A stretch of 49,271 nt of DNA from Planctomycetota bacterium (GCA_016178505.1 JACOTG010000305.1:1-49271), one strand, 5' to 3'. Numbered from the stretch's first letter, positions 1 through 9,229 are shown. Numbers and translations: made by a program. Notes: a model not told the origin generated them from the sequence alone.

Positions 1-863
1 CGCTCAGAAACCTCGACGCGGTGTCCGGCCACCCTTCGCTCGACGTGCGCGTCGGCAGCGTGCTCGACGAGGAAACGACCACGAGCCTCGCCGCGCGGTC
101 GGACGTCGTCGTGCACCTCGCTGCTGCCGTGGGGGTGCGTCTCATCGTGGAACGACCGGTGCACACGCTCGAGACGAACACCGGCGGTTGCGCGATCGTG
201 CTTCGAGCCGCGGCGCGATGCGGCGCGAAGGTCGTTGCCGTGTCGACGTCGGAGGTCTACGGGCGCGGCGTCCGCGGCGACACGACGCCTTTTCGCGAAG
301 ATCAGGACCTCGTGCTCGGCAGCCCGTCGCGGCCGCGATGGGCGTACGCGTGTTCGAAGGCGTTCGACGAGTTCCTCGCGCTCGCGCATCACCGCGAGCA
401 GGGTTTGCCGGTCGTGATCCCGCGGCTCTTCAACGCGATCGGGCCGCGGCAAGTCGGTCGCTACGGCATGGTCGTTCCGCGGCTCGTGGATCAGTCGCTC
501 GCGGGCGAGCCGCTCACCGTTCACGGAGACGGACTCCAGACGCGATCGTTCACCGACGTGCGCGACACGGTCGAGGCGCTCGTTCGCCTGCTTCGCTGCG
601 ACGCAGCCGTGGGCGAGGTCGTGAACGTCGGCGCGTCTCAAGAGATCACGATCGACGATCTCGCGCGCCGGATCATCAGGCTCAGCGGATCGTCGTCGTC
701 GATTTCGCACGTGCCGCACGCGGCGGTCTACGGTGCCGAGTTCGACGACATGGCTCGTCGTCTGCCGGACACGTCGAAGCTCGAGCAGCTCACGGGTTTT
801 GCGCCGCGCCGCTCGATCGACGTGGCGCTCGAGTCTGTCATCGTTTGGCGCCGCTGCCTCTGA
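1..863 (+). CDS. NAD-dependent epimerase/dehydratase (extended SDR), 5' end outside window
   Basis: Only the C-terminal 286 residues are visible; the reading frame is open to the window edge (codons start at base 3) and the N-terminal GxxGxxG Rossmann motif is missing, so the true start lies upstream. The extended short-chain dehydrogenase signature is clear: VHLAA after the NAD-binding strand, the STSEVYG strand carrying the catalytic Ser/Thr, and the YxxxK pair in WAYACSK, followed by PRLFNAIGPRQ and an RSFTDVRDTVEA segment typical of sugar-nucleotide 4-epimerases and 4,6-dehydratases. It probably acts on an NDP-sugar in cell-surface polysaccharide synthesis; the exact substrate cannot be read from this fragment. 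The next gene is on the same strand after a 148-bp gap with its own -10-like hexamer, so an operon is not required. Confidence 0.88.
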   Translation, partial: LRNLDAVSGHPSLDVRVGSVLDEETTTSLAARSDVVVHLAAAVGVRLIVERPVHTLETNTGGCAIVLRAAARCGAKVVAVSTSEVYGRGVRGDTTPFREDQDLVLGSPSRPRWAYACSKAFDEFLALAHHREQGLPVVIPRLFNAIGPRQVGRYGMVVPRLVDQSLAGEPLTVHGDGLQTRSFTDVRDTVEALVRLLRCDAAVGEVVNVGASQEITIDDLARRIIRLSGSSSSISHVPHAAVYGAEFDDMARRLPDTSKLEQLTGFAPRRSIDVALESVIVWRRCL

Positions 864-994
864 CTCCTGCATCCGTCTTCTACGAACGCGCCCGCACCTC
901 GAGCCGATTGGCCCGCGACCTCGTGACTCTCGAGGCCGGCCACGGGTCGGTCGTGCTCATCGTGGGGGAGTAGCGCTCGATCGATCGTGCGGGC

Positions 995-1000
995 TATAGT
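995..1000 (+). promoter_or_regulatory. Candidate -10 hexamer for the cysteine desulfurase gene
   Basis: TATAGT lies exactly 11 bases before the ATG at 1012. No good -35 is visible at 16-18 bp and no Shine-Dalgarno sequence lies between it and the start codon, so if used it would give a leader of only a few bases. Confidence 0.35.
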
Positions 1001-1011
1001 CGTCGCCTGCC

Positions 1012-2175
1012 ATGACGCCTCGCATCTATCTCGACCATGCCGCCACGACGCCGGTTCGCCCGGAGGTCGAGGCGTTCATGCAGCCCTTTCACCGCACGCG
1101 GTTCGGCAACGCGTCGAGCCTGCACGAGGAAGGGCGGCTAGCCCGTGAAGCGATCGAGGATGCGCGGCTTCGCGTCGCGCGCGCACTCGGCGCCGGTGGC
1201 GACGAGGTGGTCTTCACGTCGGGCGGCACGGAGGCCGACAATCTCGCGCTCTTCGGGGTTGCGTGGTCGCCGCGCGCGAAGAGCCGGCACGTCGTCACCA
1301 CGACGATCGAGCATCACGCGGTCCTCAACACGGTTTCTGCGCTGCGTGAGGACGGCTTCGAAACGCGCTTCGTGCCGGTCGATCGCGGCGGCCGCGTCCG
1401 ATTCGACGAGCTCGAAGCGGCGTTGCGCCCCGACACCGCGATCGTGTCGGTGATGTGGGCGAACAACGAAGTCGGCGCGATCCAGCCGATCGCAGAGATC
1501 GGCGCGCTGTGTCGCGATCGGGGCGTGCTCTTCCACACGGATGCCGTGCAAGCGTTCGGAAAGGTCGCCATCGACTTTCGTTCGCTCCCCGTCGACCTGC
1601 TTTCGGTCTCGGCACACAAGATCGGCGGGCCGAAGGGTGCCGGTGCGCTCGTCGCCCGTCGCTCGCTGAAGCTCCGTCCGATGCTCTTCGGCGGGCAGCA
1701 CGAGTTCGGTCGCCGTGCGGGCACCGAGAACGTGGCTGCGATCGCGGGCTTCGGCTGCGCCGCGGAGTCGTGTGCGCGCGAGGTCGCGGAGCATTCCGCA
1801 CACCTGGCGTCGCTCGGTCGCGCGTTCGTGGACGCGCTTCGTGCGGCGGTCCCGGGAGTGCACGTGCACTCGCCCGACGAGGGCGTCGCGCTGGGAATCG
1901 TCAACGTCGCGTTCGAGGGAGCGGCGGGCGAGGCCATCGTCCTGCAACTCGACCGCCTCGGCATCGCAACATCGCCTGGATCGGCCTGTACGTCTACGGT
2001 CGAGAACTCGAAGCCGTCGCACGTGCTCGTCGCGATGGGCGTTCCCGCGCACGAAGCGCGCGGTTCGGTTCGCTTCTCGTTCGGGAGCGAGAACTCCGCC
2101 GGCGAAATCCCGCGGACGGTGAGCGCGGTGAAGCAAGCGGTCGAACGGCTGCGCGGAGTTTCCCGCGTCGGTTAA
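1012..2175 (+). CDS. Cysteine desulfurase (NifS/IscS family)
   Basis: A 387-residue PLP-dependent aminotransferase-fold enzyme that removes sulfur from cysteine as an enzyme persulfide for Fe-S cluster and thiocofactor synthesis. It begins with the diagnostic IYLDHAATTPVRPEV. TIEHHAVLN, WANNEVGAIQP and HTDAVQAFGK follow in order. The PLP lysine is K203 in SAHKIGGPKG and the catalytic cysteine is C326 in SPGSACTS. The short active-site loop insertion fits the NifS/IscS group I type rather than SufS. Length is normal for the family. The start was chosen at ATG 1012 because the family signature begins three codons in. The gene is convergent with the hydrolase gene, with only two bases between the two stop codons. 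No iscU or other cluster-assembly gene lies nearby. Confidence 0.95.
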   Translation: MTPRIYLDHAATTPVRPEVEAFMQPFHRTRFGNASSLHEEGRLAREAIEDARLRVARALGAGGDEVVFTSGGTEADNLALFGVAWSPRAKSRHVVTTTIEHHAVLNTVSALREDGFETRFVPVDRGGRVRFDELEAALRPDTAIVSVMWANNEVGAIQPIAEIGALCRDRGVLFHTDAVQAFGKVAIDFRSLPVDLLSVSAHKIGGPKGAGALVARRSLKLRPMLFGGQHEFGRRAGTENVAAIAGFGCAAESCAREVAEHSAHLASLGRAFVDALRAAVPGVHVHSPDEGVALGIVNVAFEGAAGEAIVLQLDRLGIATSPGSACTSTVENSKPSHVLVAMGVPAHEARGSVRFSFGSENSAGEIPRTVSAVKQAVERLRGVSRVG

Positions 2176-2177
2176 CG

Positions 2178-2891
2178 TCAGCCGTTCTTCTCGAGGAAGT
2201 CGACGATCTTCTTCTCGATGCCCTCGACCTTTCCGAGCATCCGCGTGCCGTGCTCGGCGTCGGGAATCACGTCGACTTGTGCCGCACCCTTCGGCATCGC
2301 GCCGGCGACGTCTCTCGCAGCGGCGCTCTCGCGGTCGTTCGTGAGGATCAGCACGGGAAGCGCGGCGACCTTCGACGCGTGGGCCATCGAGTCCATGCCC
2401 TGATAGTTGCGCCCCGGCGACATCAGGACCATCGACTTCAGCGAGTGGTCACGCCCGGCGGAGTCGATCGCCACGCTGCAGCCGATGCTCGCGCCGACGA
2501 GCGACACGCGCGACGCGTCGATCCCCGCCTTTTCGACGAGGTACTTCTTCGCGGCGGCGACGTCGCGGTACATCGACAGGAATAGGTTCTCGCCGCCTTG
2601 GCGCGCCGAGTTGTAGTCGAGGACCTTGTCGCCTTGATGAAGGCTCTCGCCGTGACCCCGCGGGTCGAGCGCCAGCGCCGTCATCCCTTTCTGTTGGATG
2701 AGCGGTGCGAGCCGCTTCCACGATGCGCGGGTGTCGCCGTACATCGGAAGGAGGATGACCGCGCGAGCGTTCGGCTTGCCCCCGGCGTACAGATCGGCGA
2801 CCAGCTTCACGTGGTCGTCGGATTCGAACGTCACGCGCTCGGCCGGCCCCGCGAGGAGAGCCGCCGCCACCACTGCACCCAGGATCGACAT
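2178..2891 (-). CDS. Exported alpha/beta hydrolase
   Basis: A 237-residue single-domain alpha/beta hydrolase with an N-terminal signal peptide (MSILGAVVAAALLAGPA). The nucleophile elbow is GASIGCS with S135, and the histidine of the triad is probably H214 in DAEHGTRM; LDPRGHGES is the usual oxyanion-side loop. The family contains dienelactone-hydrolase-like esterases and lipases; substrate unknown. ATG 2891 is preferred over ATG 2900 because an AGGA sits eight bases upstream of it and the signal peptide then starts cleanly; the upstream ATG would add three residues. The gene follows pdxA by about 30 bases on the same strand and is probably the last gene of that operon. Confidence 0.8.
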   Translation of the reverse strand: MSILGAVVAAALLAGPAERVTFESDDHVKLVADLYAGGKPNARAVILLPMYGDTRASWKRLAPLIQQKGMTALALDPRGHGESLHQGDKVLDYNSARQGGENLFLSMYRDVAAAKKYLVEKAGIDASRVSLVGASIGCSVAIDSAGRDHSLKSMVLMSPGRNYQGMDSMAHASKVAALPVLILTNDRESAAARDVAGAMPKGAAQVDVIPDAEHGTRMLGKVEGIEKKIVDFLEKNG

Positions 2892-2924
2892 GGCGGCCAT
2901 CCTATGTCCAGGCGATCATCACGG

Positions 2925-3947
2925 TCAACGCGCCGAGCCCGGCGTCGTCCGGCGAGACGTCGTCGAACGCGCCGCGCGTGGCTTTCGGCGCGCGGCGAAC
3001 TCCAGCGCAGCCGATAGAGCGGCGATCATCGAACCGGCATCGGCAACTCCTCGGCCGGCGATGTCGAACGCGGTGCCGTGGTCGACCGAGGTGCGGACGA
3101 TCGGGAGGCCGAGCGTCACGTTGATCCCGTGACCGAATGACAAGAGCTTGACGGGCACCGTCCCTTGGTCGTGGTAGATCGCGATCACCGCATCGTACGC
3201 GCCGCCGCTCGCGGCCTTCGGAAACAACGTATCCGCCGGGTACGGGCCGGTGCAGTCGATGCCGAGTGCACGCGCGTCCGCGACGGCCGGTGCGATCTCC
3301 GTCGAGTCCTCGCGGCCGAATCGGCCCTCGTCTCCGGCGTGCGGGTTCAGACCGCACACGGCGATCGCCGGCCCACGGACGCCGAAGAGGCGCTCGACGT
3401 CGCGCGCAACGATCTCGATCGTCTCGAGGACGCGCTCGCGGGTCACGAGCGGCGCGAGCTTGCGGATCGCAACGTGCGACGTCACGAACGCAACGCGCAG
3501 CGGCCCGCCCGCGAGCATCAGAACCGTGCGCTTCACGCGACAGAAGTCGCGCAGCATTTCCGTGTGTCCTTCCCACGCGAAACCCGCGAGCTCGATCGCT
3601 TTCTTGTGAATCGGGGCCGTGACGATCGCATCAGAGTCGCCGCGCTGGCACATCCGCACGCCCCGCTCGATGTATGCGACCGACGCGCGCCCCGCGGCCG
3701 CCGACGGGCGACCGCGCGGGATAGTCGCGGGATCGGCGTTGCGAAAATCGACGACGCTCGCGGACGCGGGGAGCGCCCGAATGTGCGCGATTCGAAGCGC
3801 GTCGTCGACGACCCTACGATCGCCGAGAATCACGAACCGCGCACGGCCGGCGACCTTTCGCGATACGAGCGCCTTCACCGTCACCTCGGCCCCGATGCCA
3901 GCCGGGTCGCCGAGCGAGATCGCAATCGTGGGAAGACGCCGCCTCAC
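2925..3947 (-). CDS. pdxA: 4-hydroxythreonine-4-phosphate dehydrogenase PdxA
   Basis: A 340-residue NAD-dependent oxidative decarboxylase of the DXP-dependent pyridoxal phosphate pathway, converting 4-phosphohydroxy-threonine to 3-amino-2-oxopropyl phosphate. Family signatures in order: ISLGDPAGIGAEV near the N-terminus, VTAPIHKKAIELAG with the conserved lysines, GHTEML, TSHVAIR, GLNPHAGDEG and IAIYHDQGTVPVKLL; the three metal-ligand histidines are in TSH, NPH and YHD. It starts with GTG at 3947, whose last two bases are shared with the stop of the upstream VWA gene (GTGA overlap), so translation is probably coupled. An open frame extends far upstream of this GTG, but that stretch is the shadow of the VWA gene. 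PdxA makes the cofactor of the nearby cysteine desulfurase, although the two genes face each other. Confidence 0.93.
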   Translation of the reverse strand: MRRRLPTIAISLGDPAGIGAEVTVKALVSRKVAGRARFVILGDRRVVDDALRIAHIRALPASASVVDFRNADPATIPRGRPSAAAGRASVAYIERGVRMCQRGDSDAIVTAPIHKKAIELAGFAWEGHTEMLRDFCRVKRTVLMLAGGPLRVAFVTSHVAIRKLAPLVTRERVLETIEIVARDVERLFGVRGPAIAVCGLNPHAGDEGRFGREDSTEIAPAVADARALGIDCTGPYPADTLFPKAASGGAYDAVIAIYHDQGTVPVKLLSFGHGINVTLGLPIVRTSVDHGTAFDIAGRGVADAGSMIAALSAALEFAARRKPRAARSTTSRRTTPGSAR

Positions 3948-6517
3948 GTGCCGAGCCTCCGGATCGCGACGTCGATCGGCAAAAGCACGAGCGCGAGCAC
4001 GAGCCATGCGAACGAGAACGGCTCGTCGACGGTTCGCGTGACTCCCGACGGCTCGAGCACTGCGGTCGGGTCGGGTGAAACGGTGCCGCCCGTCGCTCGC
4101 GCTACGGACTCGAGCAGCGCCCGATTCGCCGTTCGCTTCCGATCCTCCTCGGGCGGCTCGCCCGGCGAGAGGTCGCGCGCGACGGCGATGCTCTCGGGAA
4201 CGCGGCGAATCGAGCGCATCACCTGGCCCCAGAGCTTGGGGTATTCCGACCATGCAGGCCAGTCGGCCGCCGCATCCTCGCCGGCATCCGACGTGAACAC
4301 CGCGACTCGTCCGAGGCCGAAGCTCCAGCTCACGAGGAGCGGTGCCGTCGTTTCGTCGTCGAACGCCTCGAGCGCGACGGTCGACGAGAGGCGCGCTCGC
4401 GTGGGGTTCACGCGCCCGACGCTCGGGATCGTCCGCGGCGAAATCCCCGCAAGCATGGCGCTCGGGTCGCCGATGCGCACGCGCCTCGGCTTCGACGGCT
4501 TCGGCGCCTCGCGCTCGGGCGGCTTCGCATCGGGCTTCTTCGGCTCGTTCTTGACGACGGGAGGGGTGGGCGCCTTCTGTTCGAGGTCGGCATCCGCTTT
4601 CGCTGCGTCGTCTGCCTTTTTCTGCTCGTCGTCTCGCGCGATCTGGGCCTCGCCGACGACACGGCCGACCTCGGTGACGAAGATCTGCGGGATCTGCTTC
4701 ACGTTGAGCGCCACGTCGAAGCGCCCGCCGCCGTACTCGGCGATCTCGGTCAGCGTCTTCGACTCGAAGTCCTTTCCCATGATCCCGAGCGTCGAAACCG
4801 TGATCTTCTCCTGCGCCATGTCGGCGGCGATCTTCTTGAAGTCCGCGAGCTCGTCCGTGGCACCGTCCGTGAACAAGATCACGTGGCGAATGCGCGTCGG
4901 CGTGTGTTCGAGCGCTTCTCGAGCGCACTGGAGGACCGGAACGAACCGCGTGCCGCCGCCGGCCTCGAGTCGCTCCACGGCGGCCCGGATGCGTGGGTAC
5001 TCGCGGGCCGCCATCAGCGGCACGATCCAGTGAGGTTCCGAGTCGAACGCGAGCACCGCGATGGAATCCTCGGGGTCGAGCGTCCTCGCGGCCGCGAGCG
5101 CGGCCGCCTTGACGAGCTCCATCTTCTCGCCCGCCATGCTTCCGCTCTTGTCGATCGCGAGCACGAGCGTCAGCGTCGATCCGACGATGCGCTTGATCAC
5201 GGGCTTGTCCTTTGGAGTCGGCTTCGGTGGCTCGTCGGCCGGAGGGGTCGTCGGCGGCTCGGGCAGCGGCTCGGGCGGTTTCTCGGTCGGTTCCTCGATG
5301 ACGTCGACCGGCAGCAGTCCGGCGAGCGTCGGCGGCGCGGTACGCAGCGCCTCGAGGCGGCTCTCTTTCGGCCCACCGAAGACGAGCAGTCCACCTCCGA
5401 AGTCCTTGACGTACCGGCGAAGGCGCATCGCGGTCGATTCGTCCGCAGGTGCCGCCGGCTGGGAAAGAAGGACGGTCGCCGCGTACCCCTCGAGCGCCGC
5501 GAGGTCATCGCCTTTGGGGAGTTCCGCGACGACGTCGACGGCAAAGTCCTGCACGCCGAGCGCCGCGGGAAAGGGGGACGCGGCCGCGTTCCCGACCACG
5601 AGTAGGCGAGGCTTGTCGCGCACGACCACGGGCCCTTCGATGCGATCGTTCTCGGGGAGCTCGTCGCCCAGGACTTCGACGACCACGCGGTGAGCACCCG
5701 GCTCCGCGACGATCCGTTCGAACGTGATCGGCACGGGCGGGACGTCGGCAGCGACATCCCGGCGCGCGATCTCGCGATCGTCGAGGAGCACACGCACGCC
5801 GACCGCGCGATCCTGTGCTGCGCGCACGGTCGCCTTCACGTCGAATGGAAGGCCCGGCTCGACCGATGCCGGGAAGCTCGCCGACTCGAGCGCCGCGTCG
5901 CTGGGGTCTGGCCTCGAGATCGGCGAGACGAACATCGGTGCTCCGCGCGCGCGGAGCGTCTCGAGCGCCTCGGATCGCAACGCCGTGGCCGTGTTGCCGT
6001 CGGTCGCGAGCACGAATCGCGTCGCGGCGGTCGGCGAGACGAGGCCTCGCGCGAGATCGATGGCGGCCGCGAGATCGGTTCGTCCCGGATCGAGCGGTGA
6101 GGCATCTTCGATTCGCGCGGCGCGAGCCCGCCACTCGGGGTCGTCGAGCTCGCTCGCCAGGACCGGGTTTCGGTAGACCTCGGCCCGGCCTGCGAAGCGA
6201 ACGATCGCTGCATCGGACTCGCGCGGCGCAGCGGCCACGAGCTCGGCGAACGAATCGAGGGCGGCCGCGCGGTCCGCATCGGCCACGCTTCGCGACGCGT
6301 CGAGTAGGAGGACGAGGCGGATCCCTTCCGCGGTCGATTGCGGAACGATGGGCCGCGCGAGCCCGAACAGGAGCGACGCGGCCATCGCAATCCGGACGAG
6401 GGCCGACGTGATCCGGCGCCACGACGGAAGCGAGCGACGCCCGCGCCACGCCGCGAGCGCGATCAAGCCCGCGAGGGGGACGAGGAGCAGGAAGACCTCG
6501 GGGCCGAGCATTCTCAT
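3944..6517 (-). CDS. Membrane protein with two VWA domains and a glutamine-amidotransferase-like fold
   Basis: An 857-residue membrane protein. Two N-terminal membrane segments (about 7-25 and 38-58) precede a first VWA domain with the MIDAS-type motif DASRS; an Ig-like segment and a ThuA/GATase-like region (about 295-400, with RLRRYVKDFGGGLLVFGG) follow. After a proline-rich linker comes a second, fully canonical VWA domain with DKSGS (about 455-620), then a Lys/Pro-rich linker, the rest of the GATase-like fold and a last membrane segment near residues 838-855. This BatA/YfbK-like arrangement is common in Planctomycetota; the molecular role is not known, but VWA domains usually bind protein partners through a metal ion. 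It lies between the NPCBM gene (54 bases upstream) and pdxA (overlapping). Confidence 0.85.
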   Translation of the reverse strand: MRMLGPEVFLLLVPLAGLIALAAWRGRRSLPSWRRITSALVRIAMAASLLFGLARPIVPQSTAEGIRLVLLLDASRSVADADRAAALDSFAELVAAAPRESDAAIVRFAGRAEVYRNPVLASELDDPEWRARAARIEDASPLDPGRTDLAAAIDLARGLVSPTAATRFVLATDGNTATALRSEALETLRARGAPMFVSPISRPDPSDAALESASFPASVEPGLPFDVKATVRAAQDRAVGVRVLLDDREIARRDVAADVPPVPITFERIVAEPGAHRVVVEVLGDELPENDRIEGPVVVRDKPRLLVVGNAAASPFPAALGVQDFAVDVVAELPKGDDLAALEGYAATVLLSQPAAPADESTAMRLRRYVKDFGGGLLVFGGPKESRLEALRTAPPTLAGLLPVDVIEEPTEKPPEPLPEPPTTPPADEPPKPTPKDKPVIKRIVGSTLTLVLAIDKSGSMAGEKMELVKAAALAAARTLDPEDSIAVLAFDSEPHWIVPLMAAREYPRIRAAVERLEAGGGTRFVPVLQCAREALEHTPTRIRHVILFTDGATDELADFKKIAADMAQEKITVSTLGIMGKDFESKTLTEIAEYGGGRFDVALNVKQIPQIFVTEVGRVVGEAQIARDDEQKKADDAAKADADLEQKAPTPPVVKNEPKKPDAKPPEREAPKPSKPRRVRIGDPSAMLAGISPRTIPSVGRVNPTRARLSSTVALEAFDDETTAPLLVSWSFGLGRVAVFTSDAGEDAAADWPAWSEYPKLWGQVMRSIRRVPESIAVARDLSPGEPPEEDRKRTANRALLESVARATGGTVSPDPTAVLEPSGVTRTVDEPFSFAWLVLALVLLPIDVAIRRLGT

Positions 6518-6571
6518 CGTTCTGATTCCGGCGCGTTCTCGAGATCGCGGGCCACGAAGCGCGTCATCATC

Positions 6572-7792
6572 TCACTTCAGGAAGATGGCATTGCCCCAAT
6601 CGCCGCGTGCGCCCGCTCCGACGTCGTCGGCGAAATCGACCACGAGGCGAACTTCCTTGGCGCCGCGCACGTCGAGGGGCGGAATGCGTTCCGGGGTTGC
6701 ACCTCCCGAGACGCGGGCCTCGAACTTCTTCTGACCGTCGACGACGACGCGGAAGATCGCCGTGCCACGTGCCGGAAAGCCGCGCGTTTCGTCGTCGATG
6801 CCGATCAAGCTCGTGAACGACGAGAAGCCGCCATCGACGGCGTAGGCCAGCTCGGTCCGCGCGTGCATCCCGAGCCCTTTCGCGAATCTCAGTCCGCTGA
6901 TCTGGAGAGGGCCGCCGCCGACGCTTCGATCCCGCCGCCATGGAAACAGGACTTCCTGGTCGCCGCCGAACGCCGGGACCTGCACGACCTGCTTCGGCTC
7001 CATGTCGGATGCGAAAGCGAAGCGATCGCCCGAAAGCGTCAGCGCGGCAACGTGCTTGAGCGGGATGCGCAAGCGCTTGCCGAACATCCAGTCCATCTCG
7101 AGGTTTCCGACTCCGATTGACTGCAAGGCTCCGGTGAGGCGGCTTCCATCGCGGAACGAGACGTACGCCGCGCCGCGCGGCGTTGCGGGGATCTTTCCCT
7201 GCGGCACGAGCGCGATCGCGACGACGTCGGGGAACTTGAACGGGTACTTCGTCGACGACCAATCGAGGACGATGCCATCGCGCGTGAACGCATCGAGGGT
7301 GCCCGAGACGATGTCCGTTCCCTTCGGCGTCTTCTTGTAGACGGTATCTTGCTTGTTGACGGCAACGTAGCCGTCGGCGGCCTCCGGTCGCGGCAGATTC
7401 GGCGCGACGATCAATCGGTCGAGCGCGGTGATCGCGACCTTCACCGTGCCGAGCGGCGCGCGCAGCGACACCTCGTTTTCGTTGCCGTCCTCGACGGCGC
7501 CGCGCAGGCTGTCGCCGTTTCGGAGACGCAATACGATGTCACCGGTCTTGTCGAGGCCTTCGCCTTCGCCGAAATCGGCGAACACGAGGTCGGCGAGCGC
7601 GAACGTTCGCCGCGCTTGACCCGGCACGTCGAGCGAGAACCCTTCGCGCGCGTCGAACTTCACTTCGGTCCCGCGGACGAGCTCGCCGGCGGTCGTGTAC
7701 ACGGTGACGTCGCCGCGGGCCGCAACGACGCCTGCCAGGGAAACCAAGACTGCCGCAGCGACCGCCGCCTGCATCCGTTTCTGACTCGACAT
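6572..7792 (-). CDS. Secreted NPCBM-domain protein
   Basis: A 406-residue exported protein. The signal peptide covers roughly residues 1-27 (AAVAAAVLVSLAGVVAARG). Residues 28-270 are beta-rich with repeated short strands such as LRNGDSLRGAVEDG and TDIVSGTLDAFTRDGIVLD, resembling a repeated barrel in planctomycete secreted proteins. The C-terminal 140 residues form an NPCBM/NEW2 carbohydrate-binding module: GLRFAKGLGMHARTELAY, then a FTSLIGIDDE strand and VDGQKKFEAR. It probably binds cell-surface or environmental glycans. A GGAGG Shine-Dalgarno sequence lies eight bases before the ATG and a TAGAAT -10-like hexamer lies at 7819-7824 (minus strand). It heads an apparent operon with the VWA protein, PdxA and the hydrolase and is divergent from der. 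Confidence 0.82.
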   Translation of the reverse strand: MSSQKRMQAAVAAAVLVSLAGVVAARGDVTVYTTAGELVRGTEVKFDAREGFSLDVPGQARRTFALADLVFADFGEGEGLDKTGDIVLRLRNGDSLRGAVEDGNENEVSLRAPLGTVKVAITALDRLIVAPNLPRPEAADGYVAVNKQDTVYKKTPKGTDIVSGTLDAFTRDGIVLDWSSTKYPFKFPDVVAIALVPQGKIPATPRGAAYVSFRDGSRLTGALQSIGVGNLEMDWMFGKRLRIPLKHVAALTLSGDRFAFASDMEPKQVVQVPAFGGDQEVLFPWRRDRSVGGGPLQISGLRFAKGLGMHARTELAYAVDGGFSSFTSLIGIDDETRGFPARGTAIFRVVVDGQKKFEARVSGGATPERIPPLDVRGAKEVRLVVDFADDVGAGARGDWGNAIFLK

Positions 7793-7880
7793 TGCGATGT
7801 CCTCCGATGGGTTCGTCCATTCTAGTACCGCTTCTCTCTATCGGTAAGCAGCGGCCCCACACCTATGCCATTTGCGCTGC

Positions 7881-7886
7881 TACAAT
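7881..7886 (+). promoter_or_regulatory. Candidate -10 hexamer for der
   Basis: TACAAT ends 11 bases before ATG 7898, the same spacing as the TATAGT in front of the cysteine desulfurase. No clear -35 and no Shine-Dalgarno sequence is present, which would fit a leaderless or nearly leaderless transcript. Confidence 0.35.
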
Positions 7887-7897
7887 CCGCCGTTCTT

Positions 7898-9229
7898 ATG
7901 TCCCTCCCGATCGTCGCCATCGTCGGCCGGCCGAACGTCGGCAAGTCGTCATTGCTCAATTGCGTCGCGAAGCGCCGCATTTCGATCGTCGAGCCCACGC
8001 CCGGTGTGACTCGCGATCGGGTCTCGGCGGACGTCGTGCACGACGGCGTGACGTTCGAGCTGGTGGACACGGGCGGGATCGGCATCGTCGATTCGGACAA
8101 GCTCGAGGCGCAGGTCGAGACGCAGATCCGGTTCGCGCTCGATCTGGCCGACGTGGTGATCTTCCTCGTCGACGTTCGCGCCGGCGTCACACCGCTCGAC
8201 CGCGAAATCGCCGGCCTCTTGCGCAAGCTCCAGAAGTCGGTCGTCCTCGCCGCGAACAAGGCGGACGTGACGAGCCTCGAGGCGGCTGCAGTCGAGTTCT
8301 TCCAGCTCGGGTTCGGCGAGCCGATCGCGATCTCGGCGCTCGAGCACATCAACACGACGACGCTGCTCGACGAGGTCGTGCGCCGCATCCCCGAGGAGAA
8401 GCGACAGCCCGCCCCGGCATCGGAGATGAAGCTCGCGATCGTCGGGCGCCGCAATGCCGGCAAGTCGACGCTCATCAACGCGATCGTCGGGGAGGAGCGC
8501 GTGATCGTGAGCGAGGTGCCCGGCACGACGCGGGACTCCGTGGACGTTCGCGTCGCGCGAAAGGGGAAATCGTTCGTCGTCATCGACACGGCCGGCATGC
8601 GCAAGCGCGCCCGCGTGCAGGACTCGATCGACTTCTATGGTCAGTCGCGAACCATGGCGTCCATCTCGCGAGCGGACGTCGTCGTTCTTCTCCTCGACGC
8701 GACCGACGACATCGGCGAGGTCGACAAGAAGATCGGCGCGACCGTTCGCCTCGAGGCGAAGCCGTGTGTGATCGGCGTCAACAAATGGGATCTCGCCGGC
8801 CACGTGACGCCCGAAGAGTTCCAGCCGTACGTGCGAGACCACCTTCGCGGCCTCGACTTCGTGCCGATCGTCCACCTGTCGGCCCTGAAGAAATCGCGCG
8901 TGCAGGCGCTCGTCGACGCGGCATTCAAGGTCCATCGCCAGGCGAACGAGCGCGTCACGACCGGCAAGCTGAACCGCGTGATCGAAGCGGCCGAACGCGT
9001 GCGTCGCCCGCAGGCGCGCCGCGGAGTCCTCCCGAAGCTCTTCTACGCGACGCAGACCGACGTGAACCCGCCGAAAATGCTCCTCTTCGTGAACGACCCC
9101 GCGCTCTTCACGAAGGAATACGAGCGCTACCTCGAGAACGTCTTTCGCCGCGACCTCCCATTCTCCTCCGTGCCCGTGAAGATCGTCTTCCGCAAGCGCC
9201 CGAAGGTGATTCTCGGCGAGCCGCGATAG
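7898..9229 (+). CDS. der: Ribosome-assembly GTPase Der (EngA)
   Basis: A 443-residue double GTPase needed for maturation of the 50S subunit. The first G domain carries GRPNVGKSS (G1), DTGGIG (G3) and ANKAD (G4); the second carries GRRNAGKST, DTAGMR and NKWD; a KH-like domain follows (PPKMLLFVNDP near the C-terminus). The length is typical. The start was placed at ATG 7898 (MSLPIVAIVGRP) rather than the in-frame ATG 7865, because family members start within a few residues of the first G1 motif and the upstream ATG would sit in front of the -10-like TACAAT. The gene is divergent from the NPCBM gene; the stretch between them (7793-7897) holds both promoters. Confidence 0.95.
   Translation: MSLPIVAIVGRPNVGKSSLLNCVAKRRISIVEPTPGVTRDRVSADVVHDGVTFELVDTGGIGIVDSDKLEAQVETQIRFALDLADVVIFLVDVRAGVTPLDREIAGLLRKLQKSVVLAANKADVTSLEAAAVEFFQLGFGEPIAISALEHINTTTLLDEVVRRIPEEKRQPAPASEMKLAIVGRRNAGKSTLINAIVGEERVIVSEVPGTTRDSVDVRVARKGKSFVVIDTAGMRKRARVQDSIDFYGQSRTMASISRADVVVLLLDATDDIGEVDKKIGATVRLEAKPCVIGVNKWDLAGHVTPEEFQPYVRDHLRGLDFVPIVHLSALKKSRVQALVDAAFKVHRQANERVTTGKLNRVIEAAERVRRPQARRGVLPKLFYATQTDVNPPKMLLFVNDPALFTKEYERYLENVFRRDLPFSSVPVKIVFRKRPKVILGEPR

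Noticed and set aside
3948-4928. Longer start for PdxA
   Set aside because: The family signature begins a few residues after GTG 3947; the upstream extension is a shadow of the VWA gene.
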